Source: Microcebus murinus (taxonomy: Eukaryota; Chordata; Mammalia; Primates; Cheirogaleidae). From it: 64,000 nucleotides of DNA. The notes under the pieces were generated by a model that did not search any database, was not told the origin of the DNA, and saw only the letters and a program-made list of their open reading frames with translations. Of this stretch, positions 25,160-36,848 are shown in pieces (position 1 is the first letter of the stretch; each line of letters opens with the position of its first letter). The stretch is from the NCBI RefSeq assembly GCF_040939455.1, contig NC_134106.1, positions 79,181,001-79,245,000 of the forward strand, in the 5' to 3' direction. Made by a program: the position numbers and the translations under genes.

Positions 25160-25300
25160 AATAAAGATGAAGAAGCTGAGGCACAAGTTCTGGTACCTCA
25201 TGTAAGAGTCCAGGAAAGGCCAGTGCTGAGATTTGAACCTGGACAAACAGGTCCAGGGTTACCTGGTCTTAAGTACCATGTGTTCCATGCCCAGTGGCCC
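25160..25300 (-). repeat. MIR fragment
   Basis: 'GAAGAAGCTGAGGCACAAG', GTCCAGGAAAGGCC and GAGATTTGAACCTGG read as the reverse of the MIR core. Confidence 0.6.
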
Positions 25301-28300
25301 TTGGTCCTCAGGTCTAGGACTGAGACGTGTAGCCCCATTCATCATGGGGGCCATGTGGTGGTCCAGCTGTTGGGATGCTCCCTGACCCCAACCTTCCCCC
25401 ATTCAGCTTTGGCATGAAATTCACCTCTATGAAAATATTGTTTATAATTGCTTTTTAAAACATATTATTTGGTTACTCTGGCCTAACCTTAAGGTTACCT
25501 GCAAAATAACCAATTTACCTTTGATAATATTTTGAAAAATGTCTTCACGATGATAGTCATTTTCCCAGGGGTGACAACTTGGTTCCTGTAAATGAAAAAT
25601 AGTAAATCTTAGTTCATGATTTCAGATGGGCTAATAAAACTGAAATATTAATCCAATGCATTTAATAAAAGAGTTCTACTTCATATCCAGCCAGAGATAA
25701 AATTGGAGATCATAAGAAATATTGTGTTGGAATATTTTCAAATAACACATATTAATTACATTAGTTGCTATGAAATTTAGCTACTTTCGTGTTCATCTAT
25801 GTATTAGAGCCACGTGCTTAAATATGAAGTGAGATGGGAAGGGGTTTGGATCCACCTGTATAAGTTTATGTACGGCAAAGGGTGACTATGAGTTATTAAA
25901 CTTCCAAATGCTAGAATTAGGGTCACACTCTGAAGCCTGAAAGAAACAAATTTTGTTTGCTACATTACAAACAACTTTCAAATTGCTCCTCCTCATAGAT
26001 CCTAGTAAGTTTTAATAACTTCATGCTTTATAAATTGTCAAAAATAAAACAGGTGTGCATAAGGGAGGGAGTCATTTGATGGTTGTCATTAAAAAAAACC
26101 ACAAAAACCAAGAATTAAAAGACAAAGAGAAGAGAGGGCTCAGCAGGAGAGAAAAAAACCTCAGGCTACCTGGGAAGAGTGGGTGTTGTTTTTGTATGTG
26201 TGTAAACTAAGCAGCGGGCAGCTGGCCCAGGGGCCCCTCTGCACAGTCTTCCCTGGAACAAACTGACTTGGGGGAAGCAAAGCAAACAGTTTCAGTTATG
26301 TGTGGAGGGTCTGGAAACCCTGAGAGTTTAAGTGATAAATGTGGTGAGTGGTCTCCGTCCTTCTATTAGCTCCTTTATCTTAGCTGGCCAATGTGGGTTT
26401 TATTCAAATAGATTTATTTTCAATTATTTTCTGTAATAATTGAGATACAATTTTTTTTTGCCTTAGAGAAAATATAAGAATTTCTAAAGTAGTATTCTGT
26501 ATTATTATTTTCTGATTTTCAGGAAAGTTTACTTAGGTGATCATAAACCCCAATAGGCATGATAATATTCATAAGAAATCTGGCAAATGCTCAGTAAACA
26601 CTAAAAAGTCCTGTGCATCAAGCATAGTAATGAAATATTAATATGGAACTATAAAACTTAATTGAATTTAACTGGTACTTTCTTTTATGTGTAAATATAT
26701 TCTGATTCTAAACACAGTCAGTGGTTGCATTAGTAACTAAACTAGGAGAAAGAAGAACCCCAACTGTCCCCCGACATGGCCTGAGTCAGCCGGGACACAA
26801 GGACAGTCTCTCTGGCTTGCAAAGGATTCACCTGGTCTCTACTCTGCCTTCCCCATAGGGAAAGCCAGGACACCTGTCGAAACATCAGCCTCCCACGCAA
26901 GCCTCCCCTGCCTCCCTCCTCCCCCTTCGCGCCTGCCCAATCTTGCATGCTATTCTCTTCCTACTCATCGAATTTCCAAATCTCTCCCAGATCCAGCCTC
27001 CTTGGGGAACTGGTGCCTACCTCTGTCTTCCTACTGCACTGACAATCCAGCAACCCAGTTTCTTCCTCAGTTTTCCAATTTGTTAAACCACGTTTAAATA
27101 TACTCCAACAACTACGTGGGCAGTCTACCCTGCTAAATAACTTTTACCAATTCATACATTAATTTGTATTATTTAATAACAGCTGAAGGGGGACAAGGAG
27201 TCAATAACAGCTCTTTGAATGTTACAGAAATTCCTTTCTCATTTCTGCACACTCTATATTGACTTGGGAGTTTCTGAGTAAACATAGGTTCAAAAAGAGG
27301 TTGGGATGGAAGATAAGCACTATTTCTGGTGAAAACTTGGTGGTGAACTCTTCCAAAATGTTGGCATATCTACGTTTCTATATTACATTATTTTTCCATT
27401 TTTTCCCATACAGATTATAGTTCCCTAATAGATATTGTAAAATTAGGACAAATTGAAATAATATCAGGAGTGCAATATCTTGGCAGCCGCTGGAAGTCTG
27501 CTCAAGCACAGTGTGATTGATTTTTCTCATTTTTACTTTATTCTTTTGCTCTCATATATACCTACAGCTAATAATAGGTTGTATGGCTTTCAACCATAAA
27601 AAATACAGGTCCTTTAGGCTTCGTGTCTTTAGAGGATAAAAATAACCCTGGCTGAAGGGAAGTTATGAGCAAAAAGGCATAAATGAGGAACAGAGGTGGG
27701 CTTTGCTCAAGACTGAGTCATTAGGTCCATTTAGCTGGCGTGCAAGGAAAGGGAGACAAGGTGGAAAATAGGCTGGCGCAGGAAAGAGGGCCCCCAGTGA
27801 CAAGCTGAAGCATGCCTGGTCTGAACTATAATATGGTGGAGCAGCAGGGGGATGCAGAGACTCAGAAAAAGAACATATAACAATTGTATTGGCCCATTAG
27901 AACAAATAAAAGCTACAGTGTAACCCACATTCTTCCTTGGTCTAAATCCCTTAGCACAGATTACAGTTCATGAAAAGGCTATTTTGCTTCCATTTTAAAA
28001 ATCATTTTGAAAGTTAAAGCCACAAGATGAGGAACTTCTGCTCTGACCTCAATTCTAATATAGGAGAAAGGACTCTTTGGCCAAATGAGAGTGATGGGAA
28101 CTTGGAAGAAATTCCTTGTCATGTTGGAGTGAGTTATAGACAAGGAAGAAGAGGCTGGTATTGTTTGGCATGGGCCTTATGAAGACACATTTAATAGTTT
28201 CCAGAAAAAAAGATAATCATGAATTCTTGCTGAAATTTTTTAAAATAAAAGGAAGAAGAATTATAACCATGAGTTTCTGCTAATGTATTTATAATTGAGG

Positions 28301-28340
28301 TGATAGTGGTGGTAAGAATTGGAATGGGGGAGGAGGTTCC
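25301..28340. other. Unassigned intergenic DNA
   Basis: About 3 kb of mostly AT-rich DNA without recognisable exons or RNA genes. A purine-rich tract is present at about 26,100-26,160 and a C-rich stretch at about 26,880-26,930. Confidence 0.5.
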
Positions 28341-28349
28341 AATTATATC

Positions 28350-28480
28350 CATCCTCACAGGCTGTTGTAGGGACTTTGGCTTTTATGCTAAGTGAGGTGG
28401 GACACTATTGGAGGGCTTTGAGTTTGGGACTGATACGATTTGACTTACATTTGAAAATGTTCACACTGGCTGTTATGTTA
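28350..28480 (+). repeat. Ancient interspersed repeat fragment, family not fixed
   Basis: 'GTAGGGACTTTGGCTTTTAT', GGACACTATTGGAGGG, GATTTGACTTACATTTG and ACACTGGCTGTTATG follow a familiar mammalian dispersed repeat. The block at 38,105-38,330 matches an earlier part of the same family. I cannot name it safely. Confidence 0.4.
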
Positions 28481-28589
28481 ACCTAGTATAGGTTATTATT
28501 CCACCTCAATAACAACGCGAGAAGTTAACAATATGCTTCTATTCTCCATTCAATCTTTTGTGTTAGTATGTCACAGATATTTTTTCTGA

Positions 28590-29560
28590 AAGATTTTTAT
28601 TTTGCCTTTATTTTTGAAAACTATTTTGATGAGCATAGAATTCTAAGTTGAAGGTTACTTTGTTTCAGCATGTTAATGATGGTATTTCATTGTTCTGGTT
28701 TGCATGGCTTCTGATAAGAAGTCTGTTATTATTTCCATCTTTGTTCCCCTTATGTAATGTAATGTCTTTTTTCTTATGATTGCTCTTAAGATTTTTTTCT
28801 TTATCAATGGTTTTCAGGAATTTGATTTGTCTTAGTGTTTTCAGTTTTAGTGTCTTTCAGTTTTCTTTGTATTTACTTAATATTGTCCGATAGGTTACTG
28901 AGGCCTTGTTTACTTATTTTTAGTTTTGTGTCTGTTTAATTTTGCATAGTGTATATGGTTATCTATTTCTATGTCTTCAAGTTCACTACTTTTCTCTCGG
29001 ATTAGGCAGATTACAGGGTCTAATCTGAATTTTTTCCCACCCAGTGAGTTTTTTTTTTTTCCAGATATTTTGTTTTTGATTTCTGGAACCAATTCCATTT
29101 GGTTTATTTATATATATTCTATATCTCTTCTCATTATATTCAGGTATTCTTTAAGTACTTAAATATAATTAAGGTTTTAATGTCCTTTTCTGCCACTTCC
29201 ACCTCCATCATTTCTGGGTCTATTTCTATTGACTGATTTTTCTCCTAAGTTGTGGGTCACGTTTTTCTATTTTTTTGGCATGTCTAGTAATTATGAATTG
29301 GATAATTGGAAGTATGATTTTATTTTGATAAGCATTTGGATTTTATTTTTTATTTTAAAAATGTAGGGCATTCTGGTAGCAGGTTAAGTTCCTTTCAGTT
29401 CCTTTGAGGCTTCTGTTGAAGTTTTGTTATGGTGGATCTAAAGTTGCCTTTATTTTAAAGACAGTATAGCCCTACTTCCAAGGTGTGGCCCTTTTGGGGG
29501 GTTTCTATTGAATGCCCTGAGTAGTGAAGGAGGACTCTTTACTCTGGATAATTACTCTGA
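28590..29560 (-). mobile_element. Old L1/HAL1-type ORF1-region fragment
   Basis: Reversed landmarks of an L1M/HAL1 ORF1 and its upstream part: 'TCTTCAAGTTCACTACTTTT', CAGATATTTTGTTTTTGATTTC, CCACTTCCACCTCCATCATTTCTGGGTC. No intact frame. Confidence 0.55.
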
Positions 29561-30209
29561 ACTTGCATAATTTCTAGGAGTGTGTGAGCTCTGAGGACCA
29601 TTCAGCTTATAATTCTCTGATTGCTCTTTGCTCTACCTTATAAAGTTGCATTCTATACATGCACATTTTATAATTCAGGAAAGTCTCAAGGGGACACCCA
29701 TGCAAATTTCTGTAGCTCTTTCTTTCTTGCTTTCACTCTGTACCTCTTTCGTCTCTTGCATTCTGCCCCCACAACTTCCAGTTGCCTGTACTCCAATCTC
29801 TGTCTTTTAAACTCAGAGAGAATCCTACTTTCTTCTTGGGATCCCTTCCCTATTCCATGATCCAGTATGCGCCTCTGGACAGAAAGTTGGAGTATTATGG
29901 GGATAAACATACAGAATTTTTAAAATGCATGGAATAATATAGAGTAAGCTATCCCATATATACAATATTAATTATTGATGTAAAAAAATCCTTCTCCTAT
30001 CTTAGGATCAGTTTAAACTTAATCTGGTTACTACAAGAAATAGACACATGGAAGAAAACTACTAAAGCAAACAAGTTTTCTTCTCCTAGCCATTCCAAAG
30101 GAAAAGAAGCTGGTATTTTCAGTTTCCCTCAGGATCTTCACTCAGCAAGATTACTGTGAAACAATTCAACTGCCTTGCAGCAGAGCAATGGACAGCCCCA
30201 GAATATGAT

Positions 30210-30410
30210 GGCAAGATGACTGGCCTGGAAATAAGGAAATACGGGTTCCAGTCTGGATTGTGTGGCCACTGTGTGATCTGAGGCTTCAATTCCCTCATCT
30301 ATAAATGAGGCAATCAACAACTGCTCCACCCAGTCCTCACAGTTGTTTTCAGGATCAAAAGAGCTGGTGGACATGGAAGTGCTATATAAAGTACAGAGGG
30401 TAACATGAAA
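30210..30410 (+). repeat. MIR
   Basis: GGGTTCCAGTCTGGATTGTG, CACTGTGTGATCTGAGGC, TTCCCTCATCTATAAATGAGG, ending GTGCTATATAAAGTAC: forward MIR, near full length. The flanking 29,570-30,200 has nothing I can name. Confidence 0.7.
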
Positions 30411-30419
30411 GGATTATCA

Positions 30420-31185
30420 TTATTAGACTACCCAGAATTGTATCACGTTTGGGGGTAATTTAAGGCATCCATAAGTAGATGTTCCCAGATAGCTGGGCAA
30501 GTCAGATTGTACATCATGAACACAGCAGGGGTAAGTGGGCTTCCCTTCTTCACATGTCTGGGAAGAGCTCTGGATGAGCACCCCAGAGCCAGTTTGTAGG
30601 AGCCCCCATTTTGTCATGATGGGACCCTCAGAAGTCCCCCTTCAGGGGTCACTCTACTGAGTGCTATTCCCTCTGTGCTGTTCAGCGTCACATGTTGTGG
30701 ATTAACTATCGTGGAGGCTCAGCAGGACCTGAGAGCTCTGTCCTTCCTGGTTAGCACCCACAGCCAGTCCCAGGTCCCTCCCAGAGCAGCCTGGGCTGGC
30801 TGGGCTCCGCGTCCCCCTCCTCCCCCGCCTTCCCCCCAGAAGTGCCATTCACCAGGCCTCCCACTCAGCCAGCTGGCTTTCCTCTTCTGTGCTATGGCAG
30901 TCAGAAATCCATTCTCATAACTGCTGCCTAATTATCAACCTAATTCAGGATACCTGCTGGCGAGATCAGCACCTCTGTTCCAGGCTCCTGCTGTACCGAT
31001 CACAGTTAATTTGTTCCTGGAGAATCAGGACTGCCGTCTTGTTTTAACCTAACCGTGATGTCTGGTTATCTGCATGTTGGCTCCCACCCAGTCACCCTGG
31101 GGAAGTGGGAGTAGCTTGTGCTGCAAGATGGGGCAGGGGACAGAGAGGAAGCCTCACAGGGGGAGCCCGCTGCTCACAGGGTGTC
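30420..31185. other. Unassigned intergenic DNA
   Basis: GC-richer intergenic DNA with a C-rich stretch at 30,805-30,840. Nothing gene-like is supported. Confidence 0.5.
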
Positions 31186-31189
31186 GCCA

Positions 31190-31310
31190 GCCAGCGGCAC
31201 TGGCATCACCTGGAGCTGCTTGGAAACGGGCTATCTCAGGCCCTGCCTCCCACTGTGGAACCAGAACATGTGTTTTCGCCAGAGCCACCAGCGATTCGGG
31301 GTTGAGAAGC
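31190..31310. mobile_element. Small hAT MER element
   Basis: GGCATCACCTGGAGCTGCTT through CCAGAACATGTGTTTT to GGGGTTGAGAAGCACTG match a small non-autonomous hAT (MER) family whose ends read GAGAACCACTG. The copy at 39,050-39,215 appears to be of the same family in the other orientation. Confidence 0.55.
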
Positions 31311-31869
31311 ACTGCTCCCGACCAAGCCATGCCCCTCAGAGAGCAGTGCAGAGATGCCAGGGGCACCTGGGAGCCTCCAGGGACAGCATTTACTCTGTTG
31401 TGAAGGGGAACCAAGGGAGCAGTGACCAAATGGGAGGAAGGAAGGAGAATGTAGTTACCACCTACATGGAGAGGAGGAAGTTGGGTCACTTGCAAGGCCT
31501 GAGAGTTGTGACTCCCTGCCGGGCAGATCAGTCTGGTCACCATCAGGCAGTAGCCATTTGAGTGGGCTCCACTCCATTCATAGACACGCCATCCCCTAAC
31601 CCAAGTAATCTCTAAAGATATATTAAACTGGCACAAACCTGGCTCTCCAGACAATTCTAATTTCAAAACAGCAACATTTATCTGAACATATTTAAACGAG
31701 GTCAAAATGAACAAGGTCAGAATGAATCAAGGATTTATATAAAAACAAAACCACAAACCAAAACAAAAAACAGCCAAAATTTGAAGGCAAAAGCAAATTA
31801 AAATAAATGACACTTACATACTATATAGTTAAGAGTTTGCCCTCCTGGTACCAGGGAGAAAGGATGAGA

Positions 31870-32400
31870 AGATGCCATCACAGACGAATCATGGGTAGAG
31901 TTTGAAATAAGGACGTAGAAGACCTAAATTTGAATCTTGGTTCTACCTTTTAAAATAACAGTTTCAAACCTTTAACTTGTTGACAATCTTTGATAAAATG
32001 AAGCTCACAGGGCCAGGCACAGTGGCTCACGCCTGTAGTCCTAGCACTGTAAGAGCCAAGGTGGGAGGATCGCTTGAGGCCAGGAGTTCCAGACCAGCCT
32101 GAACAAGAGTGAGATCCTGTCTCCACTAAAAAGAGAAAAAGTTAGTTGTTTAATGGTGTGTGCGCCTGTAGTCCCAGCTACTCAAAAGGCTGAGGCAGGA
32201 GGATCGCTTAAGCCGAGGAGTTTGAAGTTGCATTGAGTTATGACGATGTCACTGCACTCTAGCCAGGGCAACAGAGTGAGACCCTGTTTTAAATAAATAA
32301 ATAAATAAAATGAAGTTCATAATATGTGTCTCAAGGGAGTGTTGTGGGAATCAGCTGGAATGGTTGGAAAACACCTACCTACCTAGCACCTGAGTCAGGA
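31870..32400 (+). repeat. MIR interrupted by an Alu
   Basis: 'AAATTTGAATCTTGGTTCTA' before the Alu and AATATGTGTCTCAAGGGAGTGTTGTGGG..TACCTAGCACCTGAGT after it are the two halves of one forward MIR, split by the Alu at 32,011-32,306. Confidence 0.6.
32011..32306 (+). repeat. Strepsirrhine Alu with target-site duplication
   Basis: Dimeric Alu, GGCCAGGCACAGTGGCTCAC to a (AAAT)n tail; the right monomer reads GTTATGACGATGTCACTGCAC. Flanking repeats AAAATGAAGCTCA (31,995-32,007) and AAAATGAAGTTCA (32,307-32,319) differ by one base. Confidence 0.9.
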
Positions 32401-32409
32401 TACAGGGTA

Positions 32410-34940
32410 GTATTCATTCCTTCATCACTCAACACAAGGTGATGCTGGGCTTAGCAGGGTCCAGGGTGGCTGATCTAGGAGGAATAAGCAGCCGAACTCC
32501 TGACCCAAAGAGGCTAGAGGAGAAACATTCCCCTCTAGTGGACTCAAACATTGTCTTTCAGAGAGGAGTCATTTTCAGGTTTTCATGGAAGTTCTGGTGC
32601 AAGGACCGAGGACTAGCAACTCATCTCAGCCTTTGTACTGGCTACAAAGATGCAAGGAAAAAATGAGAATCATCTGTCCTAGTCAATTGGAAAAGACATT
32701 AAACTCCCATAGGCTTCTCCATGCATTTATATGTTTTACTCAATTTTGCTTAATATGCAGACCTTTCTTTCTCCTAGCTCAAAAAGGCCTAGATATCTGC
32801 CTCTCAATTTTATTTTACAGCCAACCTGCTTCTATTAAAGGAAGTCAGGGTATTGTATAACATGTATAGCAAGTCCCAATAGAAAAATCACAGAAGAAAA
32901 GAAAAATAAATCAGGTATATAGGGTAGATAGAAAATTCATATTTATTATTTTCAGCCTTGAGTAAAGTGGAAAGGAGAAGGATAAACTGGAAGAAAAGTG
33001 ATGAAGAAAATGATTGAGAGGGATTTTGATTACAAAAGAAGCCTTTTAAATGGCAGATTCTCAACCTACAGGCTGAGCCAGATGAATATTTGGTCACGCA
33101 GCATGTAGCACAACAGAAGCAAGAGCAAGGGAGGCACAGGCCACAAAGGAATGAGGTGTTAATAAAACCTTAAAAGCCTCGCCACATTGGAGTGTCAGGA
33201 CAAGATGTGCTGAAGCATAAAGACTTGCAATTTAATAAATACTATGGCTAAACAAGTGGGTGGCAAATGCACTCGAAGCCATCTAAATCATGCTGAAGAT
33301 ACAGGTAAAAGACTTCATGAAATGCCTTGGAAAATAATGTGCTGATCTACTCACAGGTGGATGGTGGGCAGTTTTATACTCATTTATAATTTTAAATTCC
33401 TTTTCCTCCTCTAAATCCTTCACTTTATTTTAAAAACATGGTAGGGGGAGAAATGCTCATAAAAAATAATAAGTTTGGGGGAATAAAGCAAAGCATAGCA
33501 CACAAAAAGGAGGAGGATTAGGAGGAAGAGGAGAAACTGTAAAATATAACTGGGAATTTCCTTCTATTTGAGATAACAGTAGAAAAGAATACAGGGATAT
33601 AGTGAACCACAAGCAAAACTCAAGTCAGCATTGGGGTGTCCTTACATAAAAGGTAAGTATATGTGTTGCCATGACTAAGAGCAGAAATAGAGTGTGTTTT
33701 AGAAAAAGACTTGGACTGGATTTAGAGGCTTCTAGAAGTAACTGCCATGCCCACTGTGTTCATGAGGAGCCTGTGGCTCTGCTCCGGCTCAGTGGGCAAT
33801 AGTGCAGGACCAATCACTGCCAGAGGCTACTGGTGTGTATAATATAAACTTGTAAGTTAGTTTATGTTGCTATGAAAGAACTCTGGGACTTTGTATATTT
33901 TCCCTAATTTATTTAAGCCTGAATTTCCTCATCTACAAAATAAGAAGGATGGACAAAATGATCTCTACGGGTTGCATGCTGCACCAGGACAGGATGGTCA
34001 CTGTCACAGCTGGGTTCTGTGGGTAAATGAGGCTCCCAGAACACGGAGCAAATCAAATATATCTACTTGGAAAAGGCCATATTTAGGCTCTGGAAAAGCC
34101 AACAGGAACACTGCATCTGAAATATTAAAGCCAGGGTCAAGGTTTGAATCTCAGAGTCAAGAACTACAACTCAAAACCAAGCTCAGAAGAAAAGTTTGGG
34201 GAAAAAATACAAGGGAGGATTTCCTGTTGAAAGAAAATCATGATGGCATCATAATTGTCTAACTCTCCCTTAAATCCCTTCCTAAAAATGAACATCATAA
34301 TCAAGATGCCAAAGAAAAAGTCACGGACTACATCTTCGATAAAACTCAGTGACAAGATACGGCATAAAACCCGAAGTATGGATAAGTAGGCCAGGCAGTC
34401 TGCCAACAATCAGACCTCCACACGTCTCACGTGGGTAGGCAGCTGTGTGGAGGGGAGAGCTGAGCCCAACGTGGACCCCACGTTGTGTGGAAACCTCTGC
34501 AAGTGGATCTGAGAACAACTGGCAAAGTGGAGAAGTCTCTGAAGGTTCCCATTTGGCTGTGAGTGCAAAACGACCACAGGGACCCACTGAGGAGCAGTGG
34601 GAAGATCAGAGGGTGGCCGACACCTTTTACAAAACCTCCCTTCCAGAAGAACAGAGATGCACCACGAGGAAAAGCTGCTAGAGGTAAATCTAGACTGAGC
34701 CAAGTAATAACTAGGGCACCAATAACGAAAAATGAACAGATCAGAGGAGCCCAATGACAGGAAGAGACCATTTTTTTTAAATTACTTTCTGGTAACAACA
34801 TAAGAAACCTTTGAGCCATGAAGCTAGGAAAATACCCTGACCCATTTCCATGCTGAACACTGGAACTTATTTCTAAAAGCCTAGGAAAATGCTTCTTATT
34901 TAAACATGAACAACAAAAATAATTGTTATTTAATTCTACT
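32410..34940. other. Unassigned intergenic DNA
   Basis: No gene recognised. A weak MIR-like phrase (TTTCCTCATCTACAAAATAAG) lies at about 33,915-33,960. The several short minus-strand ORFs around 34,160-34,820 overlap one another in different frames and have no family match. Confidence 0.5.
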
Positions 34941-34953
34941 AAAGACTTATGAA

Positions 34954-35104
34954 GCTAGTGCACAGTGGCTCACACCTATAATCCTAGCACTTTGGGATAC
35001 CAAGGTAGGAGGATTGCTTGAGGCCAGGAGTTTGAAATCAGCCCGAGTAGCATAGCAAGACCTCGACTCTATTTAAAAACAAAAAAGAAAGAAAAAGAAA
35101 AAAA
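34954..35104 (+). repeat. Alu monomer with target-site duplication
   Basis: A single monomer, GTGCACAGTGGCTCACACC to an A-rich tail, flanked by AAAGACTTATGAA (34,941-34,953) and AAAGACATATGAA (35,105-35,117). Confidence 0.85.
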
Positions 35105-35601
35105 AAAGACATATGAATAAAAATTGGGGGAAAAATATGACAGAACTAAAATAAAACATATCTAGTAGTTTAAAATACTTGTGTACGTCTAACTGAAATA
35201 CACAACAATGATAATAAAAGAGGCAGTAGTAAATAAAACTAAAATAGTATAACATTGTAAGGGATAAAAGTTGTAACTGAAAATATGCTATTTCCTTGAA
35301 GTTCAGATAAGATGGTGTAGATTCATCTTTCAATGCTTCTACCCACAAAGTACAACTATAAACCCTGAAAATAATATAAGAGGCAACCAAAGTCGATATC
35401 TCAAATGTGGTAGGAAGATGACAAACTGGTTTCCAACTTTTCTTCTGTAGCTTGCTCACCTCTCTCAGCTGTCATAGAATTAAAGAGAGTTAAGGCCTTG
35501 CTCTGTATTAAGCATTGGATTAATGAAATGTTTCTGCTGGTTTAATCTGCTATCCAGACCATTAAAACTTTCTCCATATTGGCAATTTGGCAATAAAGCT
35601 C

Positions 35602-35790
35602 TCTCCCTTCCTCCCTCCCTCCCTCCCTCCCTCCCTCCCTCCCTCCCTCCCTCCCTCCCTTCCTTCCTTCCTTCCTTCCTTCCTTCCTTCCTTCCTTCCT
35701 TCCTTCCTTCCTTCTATCCCTCCCTCCCTCCCTCCCTCCCTCCCTCCCTCCCTCCCTCCCTCTCTCCTTCCTTCCTTCCTTTTCTCTCTC
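35602..35790 (+). repeat. (CCCT)n/(CCTT)n microsatellite
   Basis: About 190 bp of CCCT and CCTT tetramers in three blocks (CCCT, CCTT, CCCT), joined to the reversed tail of the Alu at 35,792. Proline- or serine-rich ORFs read through it are artefacts of the repeat. Confidence 0.97.
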
Positions 35791-35791
35791 T

Positions 35792-36055
35792 TTTGCCCAG
35801 GCTAGAGTGCAGTGGCATCATCATAGCTCACTGCAACCTCAAACTCCTGGGCTCAAGCAATCTTTCTGTCTTAGCCTCCGAAGTAGCTGAGACTATAGGT
35901 ATAGGCTACCATGCCTGGCTAACTTTTCTTATTTTTTTGTAGAGATGAGGTCTTGCCATTGTCCAGGCTGTTCTTGAATTCCTGGCCTCAAGCAATCTTC
36001 CTGCTTCGGGCACCCAAAGTGCTAGGATTACAGGCGTGAGCCACTGAGCTCAGCC
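35792..36055 (-). repeat. Alu, minus strand
   Basis: Reversed dimeric Alu from TTTTGCCCAGGCTAGAGTGC to GTGAGCCACTGAGCTCAGCC. Its A-tail became the tetranucleotide microsatellite to the left. Confidence 0.9.
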
Positions 36056-36059
36056 TTGT

Positions 36060-36678
36060 TTTTCTTTCTTACCATTCATGTGTTCACTGGAGTAGCAATT
36101 TTAATTTACTTCAAGAACTTTTCCTTTGAATTCACAACTTGGCTAACTGGCACAGAGGCCTGGCTTTCAGCCTGTCTCAGCTTTTGACCTGCCTTCCTTG
36201 CTAAGCTTAATCATTTCTAACTTTTGATTTAAAGTGATAGACATGCAACTATTCCTTTCACTTGAACACCTAGAGGCCATTGTAGGATGATTAAGTGGCC
36301 TAATTTTAATATTTTTGTGTCTCAGGGAATAAGGAGGCCCAAGGAGAGGGATGGTGGTGCAGTCAGGACACGCACAACATTTATCAATTAAGTTTGCTGT
36401 CGTATATGGGCACAGTTCGTGGGGCCCCAAAACAATTACAATAGGCACATCAAAGTTCACTGATCACAGGTCCCCATAATATAGCAATAATGAAAAATTT
36501 TGAAATATTATGAGAATTACCAAAATGTGACACAGAGTTACAAAGTGAGCACATGTTGCTGGAAAAATGGCACTGTTTGACTCACTTGATGCTGCACTGC
36601 CACAAACCTTTAATTTGTAAAAAGCACAGTATCTGCAAAGCGCAACACAGTGAAGTGTAGTGAAATGAGTTCTGCCTG
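36060..36678 (-). mobile_element. Tigger1 DNA transposon, 5' part
   Basis: The minus strand starts at the terminal inverted repeat next to a TA (36,679-36,680), runs through the Tigger1 leader, and enters the pogo-type transposase N-terminus (TLNQKLEMIKLSKEGRSKAE, about 36,170-36,230). A decayed helix-turn-helix continuation follows to about 36,060. The Alu at 35,792-36,055 adjoins its truncated side. Confidence 0.85.
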
Positions 36679-36681
36679 TAT

Positions 36682-36848
36682 CCTGCCCGATGGGACTACA
36701 GGCAAGCACGCTCGCTAATTTTCTACTTTTAGTAGAGACGGTATCTCACTCTTGCTCAGCCTGGTCTCGAACTCCTGAGCTCAAGCTATCTTCCTGCCTT
36801 GGCCTCCCAGAGTGCTAAGATTACAGGTGTGAGCCACCTTGCCCAGCC
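36682..36848 (-). repeat. Partial Alu, minus strand
   Basis: GATGGGACTACAGGCAAGC, TTTAGTAGAGACGG, GTGAGCCACCTTGCCCAGCC: the left-monomer part of a reversed Alu, beginning right beside the Tigger1 end. Confidence 0.85.

Noticed and set aside
31074..31714. Overlapping ORFs on both strands, up to 186 codons
   Set aside because: They overlap in several frames and include a hAT MER element; this is chance openness in GC-richer DNA.
35523..35942. 139-codon Pro/Ser/Leu-rich ORF
   Set aside because: It is a translation of the CCCT/CCTT microsatellite and the adjoining Alu.
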